A program made the position numbers and the translations under genes. Shown piece by piece: positions 17,542 to 24,871 of a stretch of 64,000 nt of DNA (the stretch's first letter is position 1; each line of letters starts with the position of its first letter). This DNA comes from UBA4923 sp964606165 (lineage in GTDB: Bacteria; Bacillota; Clostridia; Saccharofermentanales; DTU023). Where the stretch lies: positions 5,947 to 69,946 of the forward strand of contig CAZSFQ010000009.1 of NCBI GenBank assembly GCA_964606165.1, in the 5' to 3' direction. A model generated the notes under the pieces. That model was not told the origin of the DNA. It was given only the letters and a program-made list of their open reading frames with translations, and searched no databases.

Positions 17542-18627
17542 ATGAAAGTTACCGTCATCGGCGCGGGCAATTCTGGCCTGGCCATGGCCGCGCATATCAG
17601 CCAGGGCGGCCACCAGGTCACGCTGTGGAACAGGACGCGGTCGGCCATCGCCAAACTGATCGATCAACCACTCATCCACTGCGACGGCGTCATCAGCGGG
17701 CATATCCCTTTCCATCGGGCAACAGCGGATATTCGGATCGCGCTGGAAGATCCCGACCTTGTATTGATTACGACACCTGCCTATGCGCACAAGGATCTGG
17801 CGGAGTTGATCGCCAAAAATATCAATAAAGAAACACTTATCCTCCTCAATCCGGGAAGGACTTTCGGTGCCCTGGAATTCCGGATGATCTACGAGAGATA
17901 CAATCAAAAGTACCCGCAGGTGATTGCCGAAGCCCAGACCATTATCTACACATGCAGGCGAACAGGGGCGGATACGGTACATATCGTGGCCTTGAAGTCC
18001 GATGTTCTGCTTTCTGCTTTCAATTCGGCTGAAAATGCGGCCATCATCGCAAGGCTTCCCGATTGCATCAGAGATTTTTTTATCCCCGCCGATTCCATGA
18101 TCGAAACATCCATCGGCAATGTGGGCATGATCCTTCACTGCGCGCCCTTGCTTTTGAATGCCGGCTGGACAGAAAACGAAACAAATATTTACAAATATTA
18201 CTATGACGGAATTACGCCCACCATCAGTGCCTTTTTGGAAAAACTTGATCAAGAGCGCGTCAATGTTTCGCAAGTCCTCAATCATCCGGTAGAAACGACC
18301 AGGGAGTGGTTGAAGCGGACCTATCACATTAAGGGGGACACTCTCTACCAATGCCTGCAAAACAATGAGGCCTACAAGAAAATAGACGCCCCCAAGACCA
18401 TGCAGCACCGCTACATTATGGAGGACGTACCCTGCGGTCTGGTTCCACTGGAGGCTGTCGGCCAAAACCACGGACTCAGGATGTGCAACACTTCCCTGGT
18501 CATTGACCTGGCCTCCAAGCTCATGGAGACCGATTTTCGAAAGACGGGGCGCAACCTGGAGAGTCTGGGGCTTGGACAGGGTAAACAGTGCCTGAACGAT
18601 CTCATGAAGGAGTGTTCGGATGCGTGA
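17542..18627 (+). CDS. NAD/NADP octopine/nopaline (opine) dehydrogenase family protein
   Basis: A 361-residue two-domain dehydrogenase. The Rossmann motif VIGAGNSGLAMA is at residues 5-16, followed by an NADP-type beta-alpha-beta region. A helical C-terminal domain contains the family's catalytic-type stretch SIGNVGMILHCAPLLLNAGW and the conserved Gly/His of VPCGLVPLEAVGQNHG. Opine dehydrogenases reductively join an amino acid to an oxo acid, or reverse this. Start ATG 17542 has AAAGGAGGG in front. Its last 8 bases overlap the next gene (ATGCGTGA), so it is coupled to the cobalamin protein. The substrate is unknown. Confidence 0.87.
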   Translation: MKVTVIGAGNSGLAMAAHISQGGHQVTLWNRTRSAIAKLIDQPLIHCDGVISGHIPFHRATADIRIALEDPDLVLITTPAYAHKDLAELIAKNINKETLILLNPGRTFGALEFRMIYERYNQKYPQVIAEAQTIIYTCRRTGADTVHIVALKSDVLLSAFNSAENAAIIARLPDCIRDFFIPADSMIETSIGNVGMILHCAPLLLNAGWTENETNIYKYYYDGITPTISAFLEKLDQERVNVSQVLNHPVETTREWLKRTYHIKGDTLYQCLQNNEAYKKIDAPKTMQHRYIMEDVPCGLVPLEAVGQNHGLRMCNTSLVIDLASKLMETDFRKTGRNLESLGLGQGKQCLNDLMKECSDA

Positions 18628-20524
18628 TGGCGGGAATACCGTTTACGGCCTGATCAAGCCTTCTGTCGACGCGCATACCCTGGGCATTCACGCAGTCTCG
18701 GAGCTGCTTCTCCAAAGCCGTTATCAGGTTGTGCATGCCGGGGACCATGTTGCAGAGGCGCTCAGTCTTTGTGAGCATGAGATCAAGCGTCAGCAGGTGC
18801 TGGACTGGATCAAGGAAAACAAGATTGCCAGGCTGGGAATCAGCTACCGCCTGGATGAGGACGATGCCCTTCATTTGGTGGGCTATCTGGTCGAGGCACT
18901 TAAAAGAGAGCGCCTGTTCGATTTTCAGGGCGGGCCCCTCGATTTGCTTTTCTTCGCCGGCCTTCCCGCTGCATGTCAAGCCATTGAAAAGGCTCACCAG
19001 GGTTTGGTAGTGACCTTCAAAGGCGGGGAATCACCAAGGGAAACACTGGTCAAAATGGGAGTCCCCCCGGATCGGATCCCCGTGGAGCTCCAGGAGAGCA
19101 GCCGGTACGACCAGGCCCGGCTTGAATTTGGGAAAATGCTCATTGATGACCAAAGCTACACCGGCTATCAAGCTCCGGACCGTTCCCGCTACCCCGAATA
19201 TGGTTCCCGGGAGGACACAGTTGTCAAAAGGCTTGACGCCAACCGGTCACCCCGCTTTGAGCCCCTGATCCGGGCCCACGTCGGTCCTTACTCGTCTTCT
19301 GTCCCGCGCCAGGAGTCGGTCGCGGAGTTTGTCCGATGGGCGAAGGAGCTGGCGCAGGGAGCTTTGCTGGATATCCTGTCTATCGGAAGCTCCCAGCTGA
19401 CCCAGTCCAATTTCGGCGAAGACTGGGAAGACAAACCGAATGGCGGGGGAGTTCCTGTCAATTCATCCGATGAATACCGGATGATTTATGAGGCGTCGAG
19501 GCCCATGCTGGTGAGAACCTACGCAGGCACGAAAAATATCCCCCAGCTGGCCCGCATGCACGAGCAGTCCATGAATATCTGCTGGCACGCTCTGTCTTTC
19601 TGGTGGTTCAACCTCCTGGACGGCAGGGGCCCCTACGATGTCTACACCAACCTGAAGGAACACATCGAAACACTAGCTTTTATCGCGGAGACCAACAAGC
19701 CCTTTGAGGCCAATGTACCCCATCATTTCGCCTTTCGGGGGGCGGATGATGTGACTTATGTGGTGTCGGCCTATCTAGCGGCCCGCCTGGCCAAACAGAA
19801 GCGAATCAGGACATTCATCCTTCAGAATATGCTGAACACGCCCAGGATGACCTGGGGCATCCAGGATCTTGCCAAGTCGCGGGCCCTCCTGGAAGTGGTG
19901 AGGACATTGGAAGACCAGGATTTTCGGGTCCTCCTGCAGCCCAGGGCGGGCCTTGACTATTTCAAGCCCGATCTTTATGAGGCCAGGATCCAGCTGGCCT
20001 CAGTGACCGCCCTTATGGACGATATCGAGCCCTATGACCAAGCAAGCCCTTCTATCATTCACGTGGTCAGTTATTCCGAGGCATTACACCTGGCGACGCC
20101 TGCTGTGATTGAAGAGAGCATCCGGATCACCCAATGCGCGCTGAACCGCTACCGTGACCTGAGGCGAAAGGGAGATGTGGATGATATGGGGAGGCACGAC
20201 AGTGTCCGCGAACGGACCGCCGAACTTGTCCAGTCGGCCAGAAAGGTCATTGATGCTATCGAAAGATCAGTCCCTGACCCTTACAGCGCCGAAGGTTTCT
20301 ACACTCTTTTCGTTGCCGGCTTTTTGCCTCTTCCTTACCTGTGGGGGGATCAGGAGGAGTTCAAATACACCAAAGACTGGGTAACCAGGCCGGTAAAGGG
20401 GGGCATCCTGCTCATGGACGATCAAGGATTACAGCCGATGAGTACCGGAGAACGGATTGCCAGGGCCCAAGGCCATCTGGATCATGCCCGCTTCCTTCTC
20501 GGCCAGCGGATGGCGGGAAGCTGA
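18620..20524 (+). CDS. fused cobalamin-binding / glutamate-mutase-epsilon-like TIM-barrel protein, function unknown
   Basis: A 634-residue protein. The N terminus carries the base-off/His-on cobalamin motif DxHxxG as DAHTLG (Asp17, His19, Gly22) in a flavodoxin-like domain of about 160 residues. The SxL and GG motifs of known mutases are only partly kept (GISYRL, FFAGLP). Residues about 215-560 look like the TIM barrel of a B12-dependent mutase (LLDILSIGSSQLTQSNFG, NGGGVPVNSS, FEANVPHHFAFRG). Size and order resemble a fusion of the small and large glutamate mutase subunits, but the barrel motifs differ. It is translationally coupled to an opine dehydrogenase. I infer a B12-dependent carbon-skeleton or amino mutase acting on an amino-acid derivative. 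Confidence 0.72.
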   Translation: MRDGGNTVYGLIKPSVDAHTLGIHAVSELLLQSRYQVVHAGDHVAEALSLCEHEIKRQQVLDWIKENKIARLGISYRLDEDDALHLVGYLVEALKRERLFDFQGGPLDLLFFAGLPAACQAIEKAHQGLVVTFKGGESPRETLVKMGVPPDRIPVELQESSRYDQARLEFGKMLIDDQSYTGYQAPDRSRYPEYGSREDTVVKRLDANRSPRFEPLIRAHVGPYSSSVPRQESVAEFVRWAKELAQGALLDILSIGSSQLTQSNFGEDWEDKPNGGGVPVNSSDEYRMIYEASRPMLVRTYAGTKNIPQLARMHEQSMNICWHALSFWWFNLLDGRGPYDVYTNLKEHIETLAFIAETNKPFEANVPHHFAFRGADDVTYVVSAYLAARLAKQKRIRTFILQNMLNTPRMTWGIQDLAKSRALLEVVRTLEDQDFRVLLQPRAGLDYFKPDLYEARIQLASVTALMDDIEPYDQASPSIIHVVSYSEALHLATPAVIEESIRITQCALNRYRDLRRKGDVDDMGRHDSVRERTAELVQSARKVIDAIERSVPDPYSAEGFYTLFVAGFLPLPYLWGDQEEFKYTKDWVTRPVKGGILLMDDQGLQPMSTGERIARAQGHLDHARFLLGQRMAGS

Positions 20525-20527
20525 CCC

Positions 20528-20755
20528 TTATTTCACCTTGGACTTAATCACATCGAAGCCGACACGGTCAATGGCGTCCTCGATGACTTCGATGGTCACT
20601 TTTTCCTCGTCAAAATCCAGCCTGGCCCGGCTGGAACTGAACGATATTTGGACCGAATCTTTCTCAACGCCCTCAAGCAGCTTCAAAGCCGCCTCAATCT
20701 TTTGAGCGCAGGAGGGGCAGATTAATGTTTCCAATTGGATGGTCGCAGATTTCAT
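20528..20755 (-). CDS. heavy-metal-associated (HMA) domain protein, metal chaperone-like
   Basis: A 75-residue ferredoxin-like fold protein with the metal-binding motif CPSC, written TLICPSCAQKIEAAL. HMA domains normally sit at the N terminus of P-type ATPases; here the domain is a separate protein encoded 11 bases after the ATPase stop. ATG 20755 is the likely start because a GTG at 20770 is part of the ribosome binding site AAGGAG. It probably hands a soft or transition metal to the ATPase. The typical chaperone motif MxCxxC is changed to LICPSC, so the metal is uncertain. Confidence 0.87.
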   Translation of the reverse strand: MKSATIQLETLICPSCAQKIEAALKLLEGVEKDSVQISFSSSRARLDFDEEKVTIEVIEDAIDRVGFDVIKSKVK

Positions 20756-20766
20756 GGTGATCTCCT

Positions 20767-22629
20767 TCACTTTCTTAACTTGTATCCCAACAGCCTCATG
20801 CCATTTAAAATGACGACCAGGATACTGCCCTCATGAACCAGCATACCGATGGACATATTCATCCATTCTCCGAAGAGGACGCTGGCAAGCAAGGCAAGGA
20901 CGACGCCAAGGGCGATGACAATATTCTGGATCATGTTGCGGGTGATGGCCTTGACCAGTCCCAGGGCGTGGGGCAGCCGGCTGAAGTCAGAGTTCATCAG
21001 GACGACATTGGATGTCTCAATGGCCACTTCCGTTCCGCCCCCCATGGCAATTCCGATCTGGGCCAGGGCCAGTGAGGGGCTGTCGTTGATCCCGTCACCG
21101 ACAAAGGCGACGGTCTCGCCCTGGTCGATCCTCTCTCTGACATAGGCCGCTTTGTCCTCCGGCAGCAAGTTGCCCTGTACTTCGGTCAGACCCAGCTCCC
21201 GGCCGATGACCTCGACTGTTCCCTGGTTATCCCCTGACAGCATGACCAGGTTCTTAACCCCAAGTTTTCTGATCCGCTCAAGGTCTTCCCGCACGCCCGG
21301 GCGGCTCTGATCCCGGACCCCCATCACAACTTTTATCTCGCCGTCCACCGCCGTCAGCACCAGTGAGTTGCCGCCTGCTTCCAGGCGGTCAAGATCGGCC
21401 CTGACCCGGTCATTCAGATCCACCCCTTCGCGCTCCATGAGGGCCACATTGCCGACTGCCACCCGGTGTCCCTCAAGGGAGGCGACGATCCCGCCGCCCT
21501 TGATGACATCCGTCTCCGTGACATTGGAGTAGATGGTGTCACCGATGCTCTCCAGGATGGCGGTGGCCAGGGGATGATCGGACTCACGCTCGATACTGGC
21601 CAGGTAAGCCATGGCCTGATCCGTACGGTCTCCGTAAACCATCCTTTCCGAGACAGACGGCATGCCAACAGTGAGCGTCCCAGTCTTGTCGAAGATCATC
21701 CTGTCAAGCCTGCTGAAGTCAGAGATAACCTCGCTCCCTTTCAAAAGCACGCCATGGGAGGCTCCGTTACCGATGCCCGCAACGTTTGAAACAGGAACTC
21801 CGATGACCAGGGCGCCGGGACATCCCAGCACCAGGATGGTGATGGCAAGTTCAAGGTTCCTTGTGAATAACCAGACCAGCAGCGAGATGATCAGGATAGC
21901 CGGGGTGTAATACTTGGAGAAGCGGTCAATAAAGCGCTCTGCCCCGGATTTGGAGTCCTGAGCCTCCTCGACCAGTTCGATGATCTTGCCGAAGGTTGTA
22001 TCCTCGCCGACACGATCAGCCCGGATCTGCAAGGTGCCGTTGTCAAGCAGGGTACCCGCATAAACCATGGAGCCTTTTTCCTTGGCGGCAGGCATGGATT
22101 CGCCGGTAATGCTGGCCTCGTTGGCGCCTCCCGCTCCCGACAAAACGATGCCGTCGACAGGTACTTTCGCGCCCGTTTTGACCAGGAGCACGTCGCCTGC
22201 GTCGACGTCGAAGATGTCAACCTCTTCGAATTCGCCGCTTTCCATCAGTTTCCAGGCTGTTTCAGGTGCCATCTCGGTCAGGGCCTTGATGGCGGACCTT
22301 GTTTTGTTCAGGGTGCGCTGCTCGAGATAGCCTCCGAAAAGAAAGAGGAAAGTGACGATGGCGGATTCTTCAAAATTCCGGATGGCAAAGGCCCCGGTGA
22401 CTGCCATGGTGACCAGCAGGTCAATGCTGACAACTTTCACACGCAATGCCTGATAGGCCTGGATGGCGATGGGGATCAGGCCTATAACAGAAGCCGCGAT
22501 CAAAGCCCATCGGGTGAAGGGATCAAAGCTTGCCGTCCACTTGACCATGAAACCAGCAAGGATCATGATCCCGCTGATCAGGGCGATCTTGTTCTTACTT
22601 CGCAGGATGGCCCGCTGCAATTGGCGCAT
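20767..22629 (-). CDS. heavy-metal P1B-type ATPase (P1B-4-like, variant CPG motif)
   Basis: A 620-residue metal-exporting ATPase. Visible motifs are TGES (about 175), transmembrane CPG (270-272), phosphorylation site DKTGTLT (Asp314), HP (351-352), and GDGINDSP (about 510). The last membrane helix carries HEGSI followed by LNGMRLL. HEG in that helix is a mark of P1B-4 (Fe2+/Co2+/Zn2+) pumps, which normally have SPC where this has CPG. There is no N-terminal HMA domain, as in P1B-4. The gene overlaps the Ric-type gene by one base (TAATG) and is followed by an HMA protein. Iron export is the best guess from the neighbours, but other transition metals are possible. Confidence 0.9.
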   Translation of the reverse strand: MRQLQRAILRSKNKIALISGIMILAGFMVKWTASFDPFTRWALIAASVIGLIPIAIQAYQALRVKVVSIDLLVTMAVTGAFAIRNFEESAIVTFLFLFGGYLEQRTLNKTRSAIKALTEMAPETAWKLMESGEFEEVDIFDVDAGDVLLVKTGAKVPVDGIVLSGAGGANEASITGESMPAAKEKGSMVYAGTLLDNGTLQIRADRVGEDTTFGKIIELVEEAQDSKSGAERFIDRFSKYYTPAILIISLLVWLFTRNLELAITILVLGCPGALVIGVPVSNVAGIGNGASHGVLLKGSEVISDFSRLDRMIFDKTGTLTVGMPSVSERMVYGDRTDQAMAYLASIERESDHPLATAILESIGDTIYSNVTETDVIKGGGIVASLEGHRVAVGNVALMEREGVDLNDRVRADLDRLEAGGNSLVLTAVDGEIKVVMGVRDQSRPGVREDLERIRKLGVKNLVMLSGDNQGTVEVIGRELGLTEVQGNLLPEDKAAYVRERIDQGETVAFVGDGINDSPSLALAQIGIAMGGGTEVAIETSNVVLMNSDFSRLPHALGLVKAITRNMIQNIVIALGVVLALLASVLFGEWMNMSIGMLVHEGSILVVILNGMRLLGYKLRK

Positions 22630-22928
22630 TATTGATTACGGGTCTGGAAGGCCTCATCCAGCTCTGCCAGCATGGTATAGACGGCTTCGTAGGTCTCGCA
22701 GACATCACAGGGGACCGTGTAATTATTGGTAATATCGCGCAGCAGTTCGAATTCCCGGGAAAAATCCGGCGCCGGTTCAGTTTTTTTGACCCTGCCGGCG
22801 ATATCTTCGAACAATCTTCTGACGCCGTGGAATTCCGGATGCGCGTCGCCATGGACGCGGTCGACGACTGGAACGTAAAGTTCCAGTGTTTCCAAATTCT
22901 TATCCAGGGCTTCCTTGAAACTTGCCAT
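22629..22928 (-). CDS. small Ric-like di-iron (Fe-S cluster repair) protein
   Basis: A 99-residue helical protein. The segments VHGDAHPEFHGVRRLF and ITNNYTVPCDVCETYEAVY match, from memory, the short proteins named iron-sulfur cluster repair di-iron protein, Ric, which relate to ScdA/YtfE hemerythrin-like domains. His26, His30 and His34 would be iron ligands; this is inferred from spacing. ScdA/YtfE proteins repair iron-sulfur clusters damaged by nitric oxide or peroxide. It is the first gene of a three-gene unit with the metal ATPase and the HMA protein, which ties the unit to iron or oxidative stress. Confidence 0.6.
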   Translation of the reverse strand: MASFKEALDKNLETLELYVPVVDRVHGDAHPEFHGVRRLFEDIAGRVKKTEPAPDFSREFELLRDITNNYTVPCDVCETYEAVYTMLAELDEAFQTRNQ

Positions 22929-22958
22929 TGATTCTTCTCCTTTTACTTAACCTCGGAA

Positions 22959-22967
22959 ATACTAGCA
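22959..22967 (-). promoter_or_regulatory. possible extended -10 promoter of the ric-ATPase-HMA operon
   Basis: The minus strand shows TGC-TAGTAT (22959-22967), an extended -10, about 25 bases before the ribosome binding site of the first gene. The -35 region is poor (TCACCC), which is compatible with activator use or a wrong call. Confidence 0.33.
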
Positions 22968-23020
22968 CAGAAAAAAGGAGAGGGTGAGGCAGATGGTACA
23001 TCCGGGAGAGAGCGGTTTTT

Positions 23021-23902
23021 CTATTGCCCCAGAATATGGGTGAAGCCGAGCTCTTTGGCAAAGTCAATCACCTGGAGGTATTCATCAGCAAAAAGGCGGC
23101 GATTCATCTCCGTCTCTTTGCCACAGTGGCCGCCCGGCCGCGGCCTGTATTGTTTCATCAGGGATAGGGGTGTGCCGGCCGGGATAAATTGGGCCAGCTC
23201 TTCCAGGATTTGAAATGAATCCCCGGTTTGACCGGGAAGGATCAGGTGCCGGACGACAAGCCCGCGCAGGATGAGCCCGCCTTCATCAAAGACAGGATGT
23301 GGCTGCTGGCGGTGCATTTCATGGATGGCCGCATAGGCGACTGTGGGATAATCCGGCGCCGCAGCCAGGCCGTCGGCTAATTCAGGGTCATGGAACTTCA
23401 TATCCACCAGGTATACATCGACCACATCCGCCAGAGGCCGCAGGCTTTCGACGGTTTCGTAGGCGCTGCTGTTCCAGATTACCGGTACCGGCCGCCGCTG
23501 CCATGTTTTAGTATCGCGCAAGGTCCGGATGGTATCCGGCAGGCGGTCGGCATAATGGCTGGGGGTTACCAAATTGAGATTGTGGACACCGTAATCCAGA
23601 AGCTTTTCAATCTTCTCAAGCAGCCGGGTGGAAGTCATCCGTACCCCCTGATGATCATGGCTGATGGAGTAATTCTGGCAAAAACAGCATTTCAAAGAAC
23701 AACCGGAGAAGAAGATAGTGCCCGACCCCGCGTAACCGCTGATGCATCTTTCTTCTCCGTGATGGGGCATGAGGCTGGAGACCCGGTAGTCAGAAAAACC
23801 CTCATCCGATCCGCACCAGCCGGGGTGGGCGGGCGTGCGGGGCGCACCGCAGTCGCGGGGGCAGAGCCGGCAGCTACATTTGGAACTGATGTCTGGATTC
23901 AT
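23021..23902 (-). CDS. PflX-like (COG1313-type) radical SAM protein
   Basis: A 293-residue radical SAM protein with CxxxCxxC as CSLKCCFC (Cys68, Cys72, Cys75) in SGCSLKCCFCQNYSIS. An N-terminal cysteine-rich segment CSCRLCPRDCG...GWCG precedes the ERCISGYAGSGTIFFSGC stretch. These are typical of the uncharacterised PflX group, related to glycyl radical activases but lacking a known target. ATG 23902 is the first start after an in-frame stop. Its ribosome binding site is weak, while an AAAGGAGG about 45 bases further upstream has no obvious start codon. It is the last gene of the nitrilase-micropeptide-radical SAM group. Confidence 0.83.
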   Translation of the reverse strand: MNPDISSKCSCRLCPRDCGAPRTPAHPGWCGSDEGFSDYRVSSLMPHHGEERCISGYAGSGTIFFSGCSLKCCFCQNYSISHDHQGVRMTSTRLLEKIEKLLDYGVHNLNLVTPSHYADRLPDTIRTLRDTKTWQRRPVPVIWNSSAYETVESLRPLADVVDVYLVDMKFHDPELADGLAAAPDYPTVAYAAIHEMHRQQPHPVFDEGGLILRGLVVRHLILPGQTGDSFQILEELAQFIPAGTPLSLMKQYRPRPGGHCGKETEMNRRLFADEYLQVIDFAKELGFTHILGQ

Positions 23903-23960
23903 GTAAGAGTTTCCGTTGGTTCAGAATTAAATGTCCCGGGTGGGTAGCCTCCTTTGTTTC

Positions 23961-24026
23961 TCAATACCGCTTCGCCAAGCCCAGGATCAGTGAAAAAATG
24001 AAAACCACAATAAAGACAAGAACCAT
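23961..24026 (-). CDS. 21-residue hydrophobic micropeptide
   Basis: The minus strand has GGAGG, six bases, then ATG 24026, followed by 21 codons to TGA. The peptide is MVLVFIVVFIF SLILGLAKRY, one membrane helix with a basic end. The ATG lies one base after the TAG of the carbon-nitrogen hydrolase gene and the GGAGG lies within that gene's end, so translation could be coupled. It is too short for usual gene finders and I know no named family. A strong AAAGGAGG follows the stop codon. Confidence 0.45.
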   Translation of the reverse strand: MVLVFIVVFIFSLILGLAKRY

Positions 24027-24027
24027 G

Positions 24028-24792
24028 CTAGACCTCCACATTCAGTAAGCCCGGCACCCCGTAGGGAAGGGCGTAAAGCTCCCTGCCCAAATGCCAAAGA
24101 TAGGCGCCTCCTTTTGCCTTGTCCTCCTGGTCGATGTAATTGTTGACAAAAAGGACCGGCTTGGCCAGAATTTGCGACCGTTGCCTGTATTCCTCATGGA
24201 TGGATTCACGCCATTGCCCGACAGGGTAATCGCAATGAACCGGCCAGAGGAAAAGGTCGGTTTCCACATCCTTGTCAATGATGGGCATGAGGAGATGGTC
24301 TTCCCAAAAATCACCGCAGACAAGAATGGTGATACTTGTCTGATCCAGCTTGAAAGTGATGAAGTGATCTCCTTCCTTGTATTCGACACTGGTGTTTTTT
24401 TCTCTCCATCCTTCTGAGACGCGCCGGTAATGGCCCTTAATTCCGCCGTACTTGTCGATCACCAGGTAGGAGGAAAAGAGATAGCCGCCGTCATTCTCGT
24501 AGAAACCGAAGCCGATGGCAATTTTGTGGTCCGAAGCCCATCTTCGGATTTGAGCGATTTCCTGTCCCCTTACAAAAAGAGCCTTCATGGCATCGTGCAT
24601 GTAATTGAAGTTGAGTGAGGCAAAGCCGCTCAGAAATGCCTCGCCGAATACGATCAGATCAGAGCCCTGCCTTTTTGCTTCCATGATGGCAGTATGCATG
24701 GTCGCCATATTGCGGCGCAGGTCATTGAGAGAGCCGGGCAGGCAGGAGCAGGTGATGCGAAGTGAATCTTTTCCCTTGGCCGATGCTGGCAC
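24028..24792 (-). CDS. carbon-nitrogen hydrolase (nitrilase) family protein with altered triad
   Basis: A 254-residue protein of the nitrilase superfamily, which hydrolyses amides or nitriles. With GTG 24792 as start (AAGGAG six bases upstream), the catalytic glutamate is Glu51 (IVFGEAF) and the nucleophile Cys159 (LVCGDFWED). The segment that normally carries the catalytic lysine reads HYRRVSEGWREK, so the usual Lys is Arg124 or the lysine is displaced. A longer reading from GTG 24819 would run through the upstream terminator and is unlikely. The chain is slightly short for the family. Substrate unknown; activity is uncertain because of the triad change. Confidence 0.72.
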   Translation of the reverse strand: MPASAKGKDSLRITCSCLPGSLNDLRRNMATMHTAIMEAKRQGSDLIVFGEAFLSGFASLNFNYMHDAMKALFVRGQEIAQIRRWASDHKIAIGFGFYENDGGYLFSSYLVIDKYGGIKGHYRRVSEGWREKNTSVEYKEGDHFITFKLDQTSITILVCGDFWEDHLLMPIIDKDVETDLFLWPVHCDYPVGQWRESIHEEYRQRSQILAKPVLFVNNYIDQEDKAKGGAYLWHLGRELYALPYGVPGLLNVEV

Positions 24793-24809
24793 GGGCGTCT
24801 CCTTTCCTG

Positions 24810-24847
24810 AAAAAAGCACAACCGCCCCCTGATGGTGGAGGCGGTTG
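24810..24847 (-). terminator. intrinsic terminator of the SIMPL-adenine deaminase unit
   Basis: CAACCGCC (24819-24826) pairs with GGCGGTTG (24840-24847); on the minus strand the stem is followed by TGCTTTTTT (complement 24810-24815). It lies 25 bases after the adenine deaminase stop and just before the GTG start of the nitrilase gene. Confidence 0.75.
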
Positions 24848-24871
24848 CTTGAATTTCAACTGTTGATTTGA

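Noticed and set aside
17398..18471. 357-codon frame on the minus strand
   Set aside because: It lies opposite the opine dehydrogenase, which has a Rossmann motif and a good ribosome binding site. The minus frame has no recognisable domain and is a shadow of biased codon use.
23903..23960. Upstream start for the PflX-like gene near the strong AAAGGAGG
   Set aside because: An in-frame TGA seven codons before ATG 23902 excludes a longer protein.
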